Source of the DNA: Chondrilla cf. caribensis | Taxonomy: Eukaryota; Porifera; Demospongiae; Chondrillida; Chondrillidae | DNA length: 47,500 nt | Reading direction: 5' to 3' | Assembly (NCBI GenBank): GCA_964020155.1 | Contig: OZ026551.1 | Location: 2,301,518-2,349,017 of the forward strand | In this document: positions 24,502-37,900 of the stretch, piece after piece | Layout: every line of letters begins with the position of its first letter | How positions within the stretch are numbered: position 1 is the first letter of the stretch | Made by a program: the position numbers and the translations under genes | Notes under the pieces: generated by a model | Databases searched by the model: none | Seen by the model: the letters and a program-made list of their open reading frames with translations, nothing else | Told to the model about the DNA's origin: nothing

Positions 24502-25621
24502 GCTGTGAACGTTGTGAACACTGTGAACATCGTGAACGTTGTGAACGTCGTGAACACTGTGAACGTTGTGAACGTCGTGAACATCGTGAACACTGTGAAC
24601 GTTGTGAACGTCGTGAACACTGTGAACACTGTGAACGTTGTGAACGTCGTGAACATCGTGAACACTGTGAACGTTGTGAACGTCGTGAACACTGTGAACG
24701 TTGTGAACGTCGTGAACATCGTGAACACTGTGAACGTTGTGAACGTCGTGAACACTGTGAACACTGTGAACGTTGTGAACGTCGTGAACATCGTGAACAC
24801 TGTGAACGTTGTGAACGTCGTGAACACTGTGAACGTTGTGAACGTCGTGAACATCGTGAACACTGTGAACGTTGTGAACGTCATGAACACTGTGAACGTT
24901 GTGAACATCGTGAATACTGTGAACACTGTGAACATCGTGAACACTGTGAATGCTGTAAACGTTGTGAACACTGTGAACGTTGTGAACATCGTGAATACTG
25001 TGAACACTGTGAACATCGTGAACACTGTGAATGCTGTAAACGTTGTGAACACTGTGAACGTTGTGAACGTTGTGAACATTGTGAATAACATGAACACTGT
25101 GAACATCGTGAACACTGTGAACGCTGTGAACACTGTGAACGTTGTGAACGCTGTGAACGTCGTGAACACTGTGAACACTGTGAACGTTGTGAACAATGTG
25201 AACACTGTGAACATCGTGAACACTGTGAATGCTGTAAACGTTGTGAACACTGTGAACGTTGTGAACGTTGTGAACGTTGTGAATAACGTGAACACTGTGA
25301 ACGCTGTGAACACTGTGAACGTTGTGAACACTGTGAACGTTGTGAACACTGTGAACGCTGTGAACACTGTGAACGTTGTGAACACTGTGAACATTGTGAA
25401 CACTGTGAACGCTGTGAACATTGTAAACATTGTGAACGTTGTGAACGTTGTGAACGTCGTGAACACTGTGAACATCGTGAACACTGTGAACATCGTGAAC
25501 ACTGTGAACACTGTGAACGTTGTGAACACTGAACGCTGTGAACTTTGTGAACGTTGTGAACACTGTGAACATCGTGAATACTGTGAACACTGTGAACGTT
25601 GTGAAAGTTGTGAACAGTGTG
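24502..25621. repeat. 1.1-kb minisatellite, 9-bp unit GTGAACNNN
   Basis: About 124 copies of GTGAAC followed by a variable triplet (mostly GTT, GTC, ACT or ATC). The first third shows a higher-order period of 15 units (135 bp), which becomes irregular after about 24900. Because the unit is a multiple of three, long frames appear on both strands (Val-Asn-Val, Phe-Thr-Val, His-Ser-Val); there is no other sign of coding. It sits between the divergent starts of the KDZ gene and the NLR gene. Confidence 0.97.
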
Positions 25622-25936
25622 TATAGTGTTAACATTGTAAGTGTTTCGAATACCGTATATAGTGTGACTACTGTTAACACTTATTCTTTCCTCAGGTTGG
25701 ATTGCTGAATAGAGATACTTCTACTGAACACACTCACTTTCTTTAATACTACCATTGGTTTTGTTCTTGCACATGACATTGTTCTGTGTTCACAAAACAC
25801 ACAAGTCCTTTTACCTCTTCTCAAATGTATCAATATATCAAGACATTTTGTAGTTTTTCACTAATATTAGCCATTGTAGCTATCTCCGCGCTCATTCCAG
25901 TTTATGTGCCTTTCTTATTTGACCCAGCTAAGTGAC

Positions 25937-28900
25937 ATGTCCACTGTTGGGGATGAAGATCTGTCGATGGAGTTGAAAGGCAGTCCTGAGCTACTGACTG
26001 AGGACCACGGTGGTTCTCCTGACGAGAAGTGTCCAACTATGGCGGAAGGGAGTGTGGGAGAAACTGCTCAAGAGAGAGTGGAAGTTACCCAGTCGTCTAA
26101 TTCTTCCAAACAAGGTTCATGTGTGTATGTTGTTGGGCTTGTGGTGCGTGTGTTTGTGTATGAGATAGGACTCTCTTGTTGCTCCCTTGTTCACTGTTGC
26201 TGGCGTTGTAGGTGACAGGAATTGGTTCGATTATTTAATGAAAGGGGGCTGCATAGTTTATAAATTAAGGGCAAGTGCGTGTATGCTTTTGTCTACCTAC
26301 CATTAGGTGTAGGTGCACCGATGTAGGATTTCTAAAATTCCGCATGCTAACTGATAAAATATGGCCAAAATAGCCAAATACCAATGGCCAACCCGATATA
26401 GGAATTGCTGGATATACTCCCGTGAGAATACATAAACACTGCTCAGATCACAAATAATGAATTGAGTCCTAATTCAATGACTTCGAAATGACCAGAATGA
26501 GCAATCTTGTCTTATGTTCTCATACTGTAGTAAACTCTACTAAAAATGACAGACACATGAAAATAAATTCAATGTATGCATGTGAAATTTACTAATGGCT
26601 ATAGTATTATTAACGAATAACAGCCAATACTGATATGTGAGAATATCACCCGATAAATCGATAATCAATGGGCTGATACCATATGGGTGCATCCCTAGTA
26701 GAAATCTGTGTGTACGTTGGAAGACATAATATTCATGAAATGCCCCTAATTGTGTACATACTTACAGTATACTGTGTAAATGATACCATTTCATTGGATT
26801 GTGCCATTCAGTAGCAGTGTCAGAGAAAGTGAAATTTATTATTATACTAAAGAATGGGGAACTCCCACATTATTAAGGTACCACTAAAAATTTACAGACA
26901 AGTTCATTTGGGTAGTTTTTGGGTTCTGGGATGTATGCTGGGTCAGTGATCCTCGGTAACGACACTCAATTACATCACATAGTACCGGACAACTTATGGA
27001 CCTGTATGATCTCGACCACCACTGATAGTCACTTCAGCTGTTTCTGTTGTTGTGTTGTATAATGATCTGTTGATAGATGATCTCCAACCATCATCACACT
27101 TAACTGAGCTTGTTACATCTTATTCAAATGTAGGAGGTAGTAGCAAGAGGCAAGACCAGCCTTGTTCTAGTTCAAGTCTACAAAGCAAATGTTCTAGGGA
27201 GAACAATGACATTGATGGTGAGTACAGTGTGCCATCTATAGCCCATCCCAAATAGTTCCTCCACTTGTCCTATCAGTACGTCTAATAATCACTGAACGAG
27301 ACTGTAAATGTACCTTTTGAAGTGAACTGAAAAAGAGGTTTCACAACCTGACAATGACATGGACACATGCCAGTTACTCCCTCACTATCTAACAAGCTAC
27401 ATTCTGTGTGTTCGTCACCTATCTATTTGATATACGTGGTATGTACTGTATCAATGTATGATATATGACCAATGCATGTGCACTTGTACACACACAATGT
27501 ACTGTGTGGAAAGATTCATTGACTTCCACAGTTCTTTCCACACACATGCAATCCAGTCAAGACCACATTGCAGAAACATTATGCCTATCTGAGGGAGAAC
27601 TTACCCATTGACAATGAGTTGGCAGCAAAGCTGTTTGGATGGGAGCCACAGCTGTTGGACAGAGCACACTTTGATGAAATCAGAGCTCTAAATGGGAACG
27701 GGAAACATTCTGAAGCATTTCAAAAATGGTACCAATTTGCTGCATCATGGTATACTGAGGAGAGACTAAAACATTTTTGTGAGTGTCTGGAAGAGTTAGG
27801 GAAGGATGCCAAGCCCAAGCTGATTGAAGTAGCCAAGGAGATAAGGAAGCTATTGAGAGGTAATTGGTATGAAGTATTTATTGAAACTAGTGCACTCCTA
27901 GCAGATCATGTTGTGTTAATTGTATTCATTAGCGTTACCGCCATGTTGTAACCATGTGTTGTTTTTTATGCAATAATAATTGTTGCTGAAAGTATCGTGA
28001 TCGAACGTGATTTCCAACAGGTTATGGACCCACATAGTGCTCCCGCTGCGTCCTACTAAAACGTTTCTGTCTTGTTTCGTACCTTTTTGTGGAGTCTTAT
28101 CGTATGTGAGAGATGGCAGAGTCTAACAAGTCTATCGCAATCGTTCCTCTAAAGGGGTCTAACTATCCCACTTGGAAATTACAGTGCCACATGGTACTTA
28201 TGAAAGAAGGACTTTGGACGATCGTAAATGGCACGGAGAAGGCTCCAGAAGAACGGGAGGCCGAGAAACTCGCGAAGTTCGCTGCTCGTAGAGACCGAGC
28301 ATTGGCACTCATTGTACTGTCGGTCGAGCCCGCGTTATTGTACTTACTCGTGGACCCAGATGACCCAGTGACTGTCTGGAAGAAGCTATCTGATCAGTTT
28401 CAGAAGAAATCCTGGGCAAATAAGCTGCAGCTACGGAGAAGGCTGTACTCTTTGAGATTGACGGAGGGCGAGTCTGTACAAGAACACATTCGAAAGCTGA
28501 CTGAGATATTCGACGAACTCGCAGTAATCAGCAATCCGGTAAAGGAGGAGGACAGGGTAGTTCATTTGTTGGCAAGTTTGCCTGAGTCATACAATGTGCT
28601 TGTTACAGCTCTAGAAGCTAACTCTGAAGTACCAAAGATGGAAGTGGTCACAGAGCGTCTTTTGCACGAGGAGAGAAAGCAGAAGGAGAAGGAAAGTCGC
28701 ACTAGCAGTTCTTCCAAAGCACTGTCTGTGTCTCGCTTGAAGAAGGTACCTAAGTGTTTTCATTGCGGCAAGCCAGGTCACATTAAGAAGAATTGTCGCT
28801 TGCTGGCCACCGACAATGGGAAAACCAAAAGGAGTAAAGGGAGTCAACCAGGAACGAACACAGCATCAGTGGGACGACACTCTGAGGGTGAGAGTGATGC

Positions 28901-31900
28901 GCTTGTTGTTGAACAAGTACTTCAAGCGGGTACCATTGGAAGCTGGATTGTTGACTCCGGTGCAACTTGCCACGTGCTGCAATGAGAAGTTGTTCTCTGA
29001 ACTACACTCGTCAGTAAAACAGACAGACGTGACGCTTGGAGATGGACACACGCTCGAAGCAACTGGACAAGGAACTGTATCTCTAATGATGAATCTTTCT
29101 GATGGAAGTTCACGTAAGAGCCGTCTTCTTGATGTGTTGTTCGTACCGTCACTGATGTATAATTTGTTGAGTGTCTCGAAAGCAGCTGAAAGTGGAAAAG
29201 AAGCCAAGTTCGACAAACATGGCTGTAAAATACTCAGTGCAGGAAGTCGTGTCATTGCTGAGGCTCAGAGGCATGGTAGCTTGTACTACTTAGATTGTAG
29301 AGCTGATGAGCAAGCTGCCATATCACAGCACACATCGAAACGTACCATTCCGTGGCACCGATGTTTTGGTCACCTGGCAGGAAGAGGATTGCTCAAGTTA
29401 TCTCAAGACAATCTTGTTCGCGGTTTGGAGTGTACCTTGTCTGATCAGGTTGGTTTCTGTGAAGCCTGCATAAACGGAAAGCAGAAGAGATCTCCATTCG
29501 AGGCCAGGAACAGCCGCTCAACAGAGCCACTTGCTCTTGTTCATAGTGACGTATGCAGCAAGATGAACTCGACATCATTGGGAGGAGCTGAGTACTTCCT
29601 GACGTTCATCGATGACTACACACATTACACATGGGTGTATGTCCTAAAACACAAGAGCGAAGTTTTTGATAGGTTCCTAAAGTGGAAAGCTCTCGTGGAA
29701 AATGCCAGTGGAAAAAGGCTGAAGGTGTTGCGCACTGACAGGGGTGGTGAGTACACATCCACTGAATTCGAAGAATTCCTCGAAACAGCTGGAATACGTC
29801 ATGAGCGGACAGTACCTAAGACACCTGAACAAAATGGAGTGGATGAACCGGACACTTGTTGAAAGTGTACGATCAACGCTCGCTGATGCCAATCTCCCTC
29901 ACGAATTCTGGGCTGAAGCTCTTTCTACAGCCGTTTATCTCTGAAACCGCAGTCCAACAAAGGCAGTCGACGGCATGACTCCTTTTGAAGCATGGATGAA
30001 GAAGAAGCCATCAGTTTCACATCTCCGAATCTTCGGGTGTAAGGCTTTCTCGCACGTTCCAAAGGATGAAAGAGGAAAGCTTGACTGCCAGGCCAAGAGA
30101 TGTATTTTTGTAGGCTACGGAGAGGAGACTAAGGGTTATCGACTCTATGACCCTTACAAGAGAAAGATCTATTTCAGTCGAGATGTATCTTTCAATGAGG
30201 ACGAGTGTGGCATTCAGTGTGACCTCATGCAATCAGAGGATCAATACTTGGAGTTGGATCTCTCGAGTGAGGATGACACATCTGCTGAACCAGCAACCAC
30301 TATTCAGGCTCCTGTATTGCCATCGCCAGAGCAACAAACTGTTCAACAATCAGGAAGAGAAAGACGTTTTCCTGACTATTACGGAGACAGAATCTACCTT
30401 TTAGTTAGTAAAACAGAGCCTTCTACAGTAGAGGAGGTCTTGAGTACTCCTGAGAAACACTGTTGGCTTAAAGCAATGGAGAAGGAGATGAAATCTCTAC
30501 AAGATAATGACGTCTGGGAGCTAGTTGATCTACCCAAGAATTGCAAACCAGTTGGTAGCAAGTGGGTTTTCAAGACAAAAACAGATGCTCATGGTCATAT
30601 TGAACGGTACAAAGCACGACTAGTCGCTCAAGGATTTTCGCAGAAATTTGGCACAGACTACGATGAGACTTTCTCTCCAGTGGTGAGATTGGAGTCCGTT
30701 CGTACTCTCATTGCAATGTCTGTCCAACAGGGTCTGCAGTTGCATCAAGTAGATGTTGACACAGCCTTTCTTAATGGCGAGCTTGAGGAGGAGGTGTACA
30801 TGCGACAGCCCGAAGGATTTGTCACTCCTGGTAAAGAGCATCTGGTATGTAGACTGAAGAAGAGCATCTATGGCCTGAAGCAATCTTCACACTGTTGGAA
30901 TGTCGTTCTTGACGATCACCTTAAGAAGATGGGATTTGTTCAGACGACTACTGATCCGTGTGTCTACAGAGCTTCAGGAGGAGAGCCAGTCTACATAGGT
31001 GTCTATGTCGATGACATCATACTTGCTGCACAAAGTAACGAGAAGCTAGCTGAATTGAAGAAAGAGCTTTCTCTGCGTTTCGACATAAAGGACATGGGTA
31101 GACTTCATCATTTCCTTGGTATGAAAATTGTGCAGGATGACACAACTGGACGTGCTTGGATTGGACAACCTGCATACACTGAGGCTCTTTTGAAGAAATT
31201 CGGGATGGATGAAGCAAGTACCATTGCTACACCAGTTGACTCAAGCATCAAGCTTGTAAAGGCCTCAGAGGAAGACGTTTTGTTCAACAAACACAAATAC
31301 CAATCCGCAGTTGGAAGTTTATTGTATTTGTCAGTTGCTACGAGGCCTGACATTACGTATGCAGTCAGTAATGTGGCCAAGTTCTCCGCAAGTCCAACTA
31401 CTCGACATTGGACAGCAGTGAAACGGATCATGAGATACCTGAAGGGCACGACCAACCTGGGTCTTGTCTACACGCCACAAAACAACAACAACTGTGTTGG
31501 ATTTTCTGATTCCGACTGGGGCGGTGACCTTGATGACCGAAAGTCCACGTCTGGTTATGTGTTCCAGATTGGTGGTGGTGCTGTAAGCTGGAGGAGTAAG
31601 AAACAAACCAGTGTAGCTCTCTCAACAGCTGAAGCAGAATATGTTGCATTAGCCAGTGCAACTCAAGAGGCTCTGTGGATGAGACAACTCTCTGCCGAGC
31701 TAAATGGTAAACTGCTGACAGAAGCAATTGTAATTTTTGAGAACAACCAGTCGGCAATTGCCATGACAAAGAATCCACAGTTCCATGGTCGCTCAAAGCA
31801 CATTGAAATCAAGTATCATTTCGTCAGAGACAAAGTGGCTGAAGGAATCGTCAAAATACAGTACTGTCCTACTACTGAGATGATTGCTGACATGCTAACG

Positions 31901-34900
31901 AAAGCATTACCTAAGGATGTCTTTGCAAAGCTGCGAGTGATGATCGGACTTAACGATTGTTCTGACTACGAGTGAGGAGGAGTATTGAAACTAGTGCACT
32001 CCTAGCAGAACATGTTGTGTTAATTGTATTCATTAGCGTTACCGCCATGTTGTAACCACGTGTTGTTTTTTATGCAATAATAATTGTTGCTGAAAGTATC
32101 GTGATCGATCGTGATTTCCAACAGTATTGACTGTGTTTTACTGGTGCAGACGAGTACAGGCATACCTATTCTCTTGTTTACCCTATACTCTACTCAACAT
32201 CTCAAAGTGTTATTTGGATACATGTTTTATTTGATCCTTCTACTAGTGCTTCCGTAGAAAAATTGAGTTAGCTACCTTGTAATCGCCATCAAAATATGTA
32301 TGCATTTCCAATAGCTGATTATCTACAAGAATGGCATATTTTGGTACAGTGTATAGTACAAATTGTTGGAATTCTCTAGACAAATAAACACCAAACCCAT
32401 TAGGGTATTGGACGGGTATCTTCAAGCACATTTGGTGACTTTGACGTGGATTCCGTTAGAGAATTTAAATAAAAAAATCATGATCACTATGTTGGTGGAC
32501 ATATGTGATAATTGTGAAGTTCGGCATCTCACACACTAAAGGGCCCTTCCCGGTTTGTGATTATGGGTTGACACGGGTACAGGTACACCCGTTGTACACC
32601 CATTGGTAATTCAGTTCTGTATGATTGGGACCGTATTATCCAACTAATGCCATTGAAATCACACACTGTGATATTTGTGTGCAACATTTGACGTGAGAGT
32701 ATACATATTTATTGCGATTAACACTCTCATTTTCCTGTATTATTAGGATCCCCCATCACTCATGATATACCAGGTCCTGTTCACAGACCACAGGAAAAAG
32801 CACACAAAGTGAGTTAGTATCTGACCTCATTGTCCATAGTTCCAAGCAGTACAGTACTCCTTTATACTTCCAGCATGGAGTTTGTACTAAGGGATCCACT
32901 GTGCACTAGTGTATGTTAGGAATTCATTGTTTGCATACGTGGTCATGTTGTATAAACTCACCCTGGGCTATGTTATAACAGTTGTATGCTTGGAGTCTCC
33001 ATCACACTGTAATCCTACTTTCCTATACCAACTGTGTATACTGCATACCAGGTATATATGTATGTACTGTTTTTGGGTAGTTGGGTCAAGATCAAAGGAG
33101 AAAGTGTGCATTAGCAGTGTATACTACATTTATCTTTCAAATAACTCCAACCAAAGTTTGAATAATCAAATAAGTACCTGTAAACATGGCAATGTGGCAT
33201 CAATAATTTGAATCTGTAGAAAAGCCCTTACATACAGCACAAAATACATCAATGTACATAAAGTTCAATCATTACCATCCGTTTCTTGTTACTGTAATAA
33301 TATTGTCTTGTACCATCACCATGAATTATGTTCCATTTGTCATCTACGCCATCAAACTGTTGAATGCTTATATTTACTAATCCAAACACAATTGACCTCA
33401 TAGCCAAGCTAAGTGTCACCGAATATACGTATTTTCAAAGTAGATAAACTTGGCATGAAATGTAGTCGTGTTCACATAGATAGGTACATTCCTAGCTATG
33501 AATAGATTTGGCAACTGCATGGGATTAAGCCATTTTAACATGACCATTTTGTAGAGAACATACAGTTATGTATGTGTTCGGCTACACAATGCTCTTTGAG
33601 TGTTGAGATAATGATAATTCATACTGTACTTTTAAATGCTTGTTTGTTGGTATAATTCCTATTTTTGTACAATCTTATAATTAGGTTCATTGTGTATCAA
33701 TGTCTCAAAACATCATGTATCATAACCATGAATTACGTATATGTTCCATTTGTCTTTTGACAGTACACATCAGAACTGTGTATGAGATACAAGAAGTACC
33801 TTTTAGCACGCTATGAGCAGATGAAGACGGTGGAGGACACCTGGCTGATTCAGAACAACAAACAGCTAACTTACATTCAACTGCGTCTTCTTGAGGCCGA
33901 GAAAGATTGCGACATCAAAGATAGCCGTCCAATAGCACTGGGTTCCCATGATACCTACAGCAGTCTGACCAGGAAGTCCAATCGCTATGTTCCCATCAGC
34001 ACCCAAGATATTCTGAGTTACAATCCTGGTGAGCAAGAGCGTAAGATTGTCTTGCTGGAGGGAGCTCCCGGATCTGGGAAGTCAACCACTGCGCGATACC
34101 TCTGCAAGGAATATGCAGCAGGGAGGATCCTCCAAGAATATAAACTGCTCATCATGGTTTATCTCCGCCTGTTGCCAAGAGCAGGATGTACCAGCTTTAG
34201 TGACCTCCTCATACCTCGCCCGGGATACCTCCAGCCGCCTGACATACAAAAGCTTTTTGAGGAGTTTTCCGAAGGAAGGGGAATTCTGCTCCTCTTGGAA
34301 GGATGGGATGAGCGCCCCCAAAACTGCTCCTTCCTGGACAGCATCATCAAGGGTGATGAGCTCCCAGCATCCTCCGTGCTCATAACCTCACGCCATGCTG
34401 CAGCTGAATCTTTGTATCAAGAAGTAAATCGAAGAATAGAGATTGCTCCCTTCTCCATTGAGCAGAAGAAACAATTCGTGAACAACTACTTCCATAATGA
34501 CAAGAAGTCCTCTCTCCTCATTGATCTCCTTTCCCAGCGTCCCGATTTGTCCGACCTCTGCATGTATCCAATGGTGCTGTCTATGGCCTGCTTTGTGTAT
34601 CAAACAGTCGGCTCACTCCCTCCCACTGTGACTGAAGTGTACTTGAATTTCCTAGTCCTGGCAAGCAACCGCTACCTAAAGGAGAGGGTGAAAGTGCGAG
34701 ATCGTGTTTCCTCCATTGAAGACATCCTCAACAGTACTCACTTTGAGGATTTCCGCAACATGGCAAAGCTAGCCCTGGAAGGAGTGAGGAAAAACCAGTT
34801 TGTCTTCAGCGATGACGACCTTCGGCATCTTGGGATCAAGCTCCCCACTAGTGGATACAACCTTCTCCTGAGCTGCAGTCAATTGGATGCCACAGGCGTG

Positions 34901-37900
34901 GAGAGAGGCAGCCATCACTATCTCCACTCATCGGTTCAATCCTGTCTTGCTGCATTGGAACTGAACCTCCTTGACAAAGAGGAACAGATCAGGGTTCTTC
35001 AGGAATGTGCTCCAGACGTATCCAAGAAGCCATATCCTCCACATTTGCAGCAGTACCTGGATCAATTCCCAGAGGGTCCACTCAAGCAGCGACAGAAAGA
35101 TGTAATCGACTGCTTGCTCAGTGATGCTGAAGACGCCACCAAGGATCAGCGACTGTTGCTGTACCAGTTCTTTGCAGGAGTCACACATCTCGCAGATCAA
35201 AACGTCTTTTCACAACTCGTCCCCATTTTACTGAAAGAGAATGCAGCGTTGCACCAGTCCACTCTGCCCGTTATCCTGTATGAAAGCAGGAATGAAGAGC
35301 TAACAAGAAAAGTCATGGCAAAAACATTCTCCTCCCACCTAACACTACTTCGCTGTGACAACTACCTACTACTGTGCACTGGCTGGTGCATGGCGCAAAC
35401 TGGAATGAAAATTGAAGAACTCACTGTGAACCTCTCACCCGGTGTCCAGCTACATCACTTCTTCAATTACAATTCCCACCATTGCGACTTGGACTCTTTA
35501 CATCTTCAAGGATCAATAGCTAGTTCAGGTAAGTGTAACTAACTGGTTAAACCCAACAGAAGTATCCCTTCGTTGGATTTGACCATACTATCATGCTCCA
35601 CAGATTGTGAAATATTCATGACAGTTAACTCAAGTGTGACTTGTTTTGGTTATGGTTGATCACTGTCAGTAATTGTTTTTAATAACTACACCAGTTTTCA
35701 AATTATAATGCATTAAAACGACCATCTTCCGATCTAGATATAGTTGCTCATCTGTATGAGTCAACTCCAACTTTTGGAGTAATGTATTAAATCACAATAT
35801 TTCACTTACAGATCCATAATTATGTTTGTGTTCAAAAGCAATAATGGCTGATTTGTACATTACTGAAAGAGTGTTAAATCCATACCATTATGACAGTGTT
35901 CCAAAGCCATTTGAAATCACCCTGCGTAAAACTTTAAGCATTCTTACACATATGACAGCAAAATTGACCAATTGCATGCAGTTTTAATTTTGTACAAGTC
36001 TTCATTATGAGTATTACCATTGAGGAATTCATCCATTGACAATATTTCACTGACAGATACATTATTATTTGTACTCACTAGTAATAATGGCCTGATTTAT
36101 ATTATGTTAGTATAACCTATGTTTTATTGTTACCATTAATATTCAAATGCAAATAATTGTTATTTTCAGTAGCTGCACTAATCCACTGGAAATATCACTT
36201 GATGTACAATTACATTTCCCTTTGGTGCATGCATCCCTTTAGACTTGTCATCAGTCGGTAGTGTTCTCGAGAGTTGCCTGGAGTTAAAGAACCTGTACTT
36301 GAGGTTCTCTGTTGTTGACAGTAAAGGATCAGCAGAGGTAATGAACACTTGTATGCTTCCATACTTTCTGTATTAAAATGTGCTTTTCATCTTACCAACA
36401 TCACCCGTAATTTGAAATTCCCTATTACATATGCACAATTTTTATACTTATACTATGGCATGCATAATATGCTTTGATCTTTTGGTGCTAATGAGGTAAT
36501 TATACCACAGTATATACCCACTATTAGGTCATTAACGCATTAATGACCTAGCTACCAAGGTCATTAATGCTTTAATGACCTACAACATAGTACGTTTATT
36601 TTTCATATTAGTAACCATGAAAGAAATTCACTTGAACACAACACGATAAAACATTGTTAGAAGCTCATTACAATCAAAAAAGTATACAAAAGTGATTCAG
36701 ATTATGTCGATGCGAATACAAAACAATACTAATAAAGAAGAGCTAAAATGTACGGAATTAATAGTGTTCTCTCTACAATAGGCCGCCCACTGAAAACAGA
36801 CCGACAGAGTCCACTCTGTTTGTTTTCAGGTTGTTTTAGGAATGCCATCCTCGCAGATCGTTTCAAGCCGTAAAGTTGTCTTTGGAGATCCCCATCTACG
36901 CTTTTCTTGTTTAGAAGACTCTCCCTCGTTCTTAGTCTCCACAGATACAGTGACAGATTCCGATCCATACTGCTGAAATCCAGCTAATAGTAGTTGATCT
37001 CAAACAGGATCATCTTAGTCCCAGGAATCAGGTTCCCATGGCTCACCCAGGCCAAGAAGAAATTCTTTGGGAGGCTTCCAGTCAGGGTCAGGGTTGCGAG
37101 GCACCGACCGCTTGCGAGACATATTCATATGATTAAAAGACGCGATTTCAAATCGAAATGTCCATTGCGCATGCGTAGAAAATGACGTCATGGAGGTCGT
37201 GTAAACATGGCGTCACTACACCAATCAACGTCTGCTTCCGAAATAGCACTTTAGCTTTACCTAAATTGCTCAACAAAGCCAAGGCAACAGAATATTACCT
37301 TATAGTGCGTTTTTCCATAGTATAAGTCGGTTATCGCCCTCGGACGAATCACTTCGCCTTTAGAAACCTCGGGATGCTGTGTAATTACCTCGGGCTCCGC
37401 CCTCGGTGATTACGCAACATCCCTAGGTTTCTAAAACGGCGAAGTGACTCGTCCTAGGGCGATAACCTACACATATATACTGGGGTAGTTTATATTAATT
37501 TTCAGTATGGCATTGGATGGTTCAGCCTACACAGTACATTTCTCCTTTTTATAACTATTATGCTGTCATAATATCTCCATATACTATTTCCTCAGTGTAA
37601 CCTGGTTTCAAGTGGCTATTGTAAGCTTTATGTGTACATAACATTACCACAAGACTGTGTGTTTTGTCTCATTTCAGGGAACTCTACCAAGTGCAGAAAG
37701 TACAGCCAGTGTGGTTGCTGCTCAACCTGATTTGTGTGAATTGTACATTGGACAGCATGATGCTCCACTCACTGATCAGTTTACTGCACAAGCCCTTACA
37801 TCAATTACCAAAAGCAGATTGAAAGTACTTGATGTGTCCTCCTCTTCCCCGGTCCTCCTCCAAGAAGCTTTATTATCCAGCAACAAGATGGAGTCATTGC

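Larger units (their letters stand above)
27879..32123 (+). mobile_element. Ty1/copia LTR retrotransposon, same strand as host gene
   Basis: A 4245-bp element with two 141-bp LTRs, flanked by the 5-bp target duplication GTATT (27874-27878 and 32124-32128). The order is LTR, primer binding site, gag, protease, integrase, reverse transcriptase, RNase H, purine tract GAGGAGGAG (31974-31982), LTR. Integrase before RT defines copia rather than gypsy. It lies in the third intron of the NLR gene in sense orientation, so its LTR signals could affect NLR transcripts. Confidence 0.97.

Noticed and set aside
24502..25621. CRISPR-like array
   Set aside because: The repeats are contiguous 9-bp units without unique spacers, in a eukaryotic context.
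24405..25680. Long open frames of 370-410 codons on both strands
   Set aside because: They are the translation of a 9-bp minisatellite, which keeps every frame open; no splice or domain evidence.
32243..32431. Minus-strand 62-aa frame with protein-like composition
   Set aside because: No motif, partner exon or promoter could be supported; it lies in an NLR intron next to a transposon.
36729..36968. Minus-strand 79-aa frame
   Set aside because: Another frame of the same strand looks more protein-like and neither could be joined to the candidate first exon in phase.
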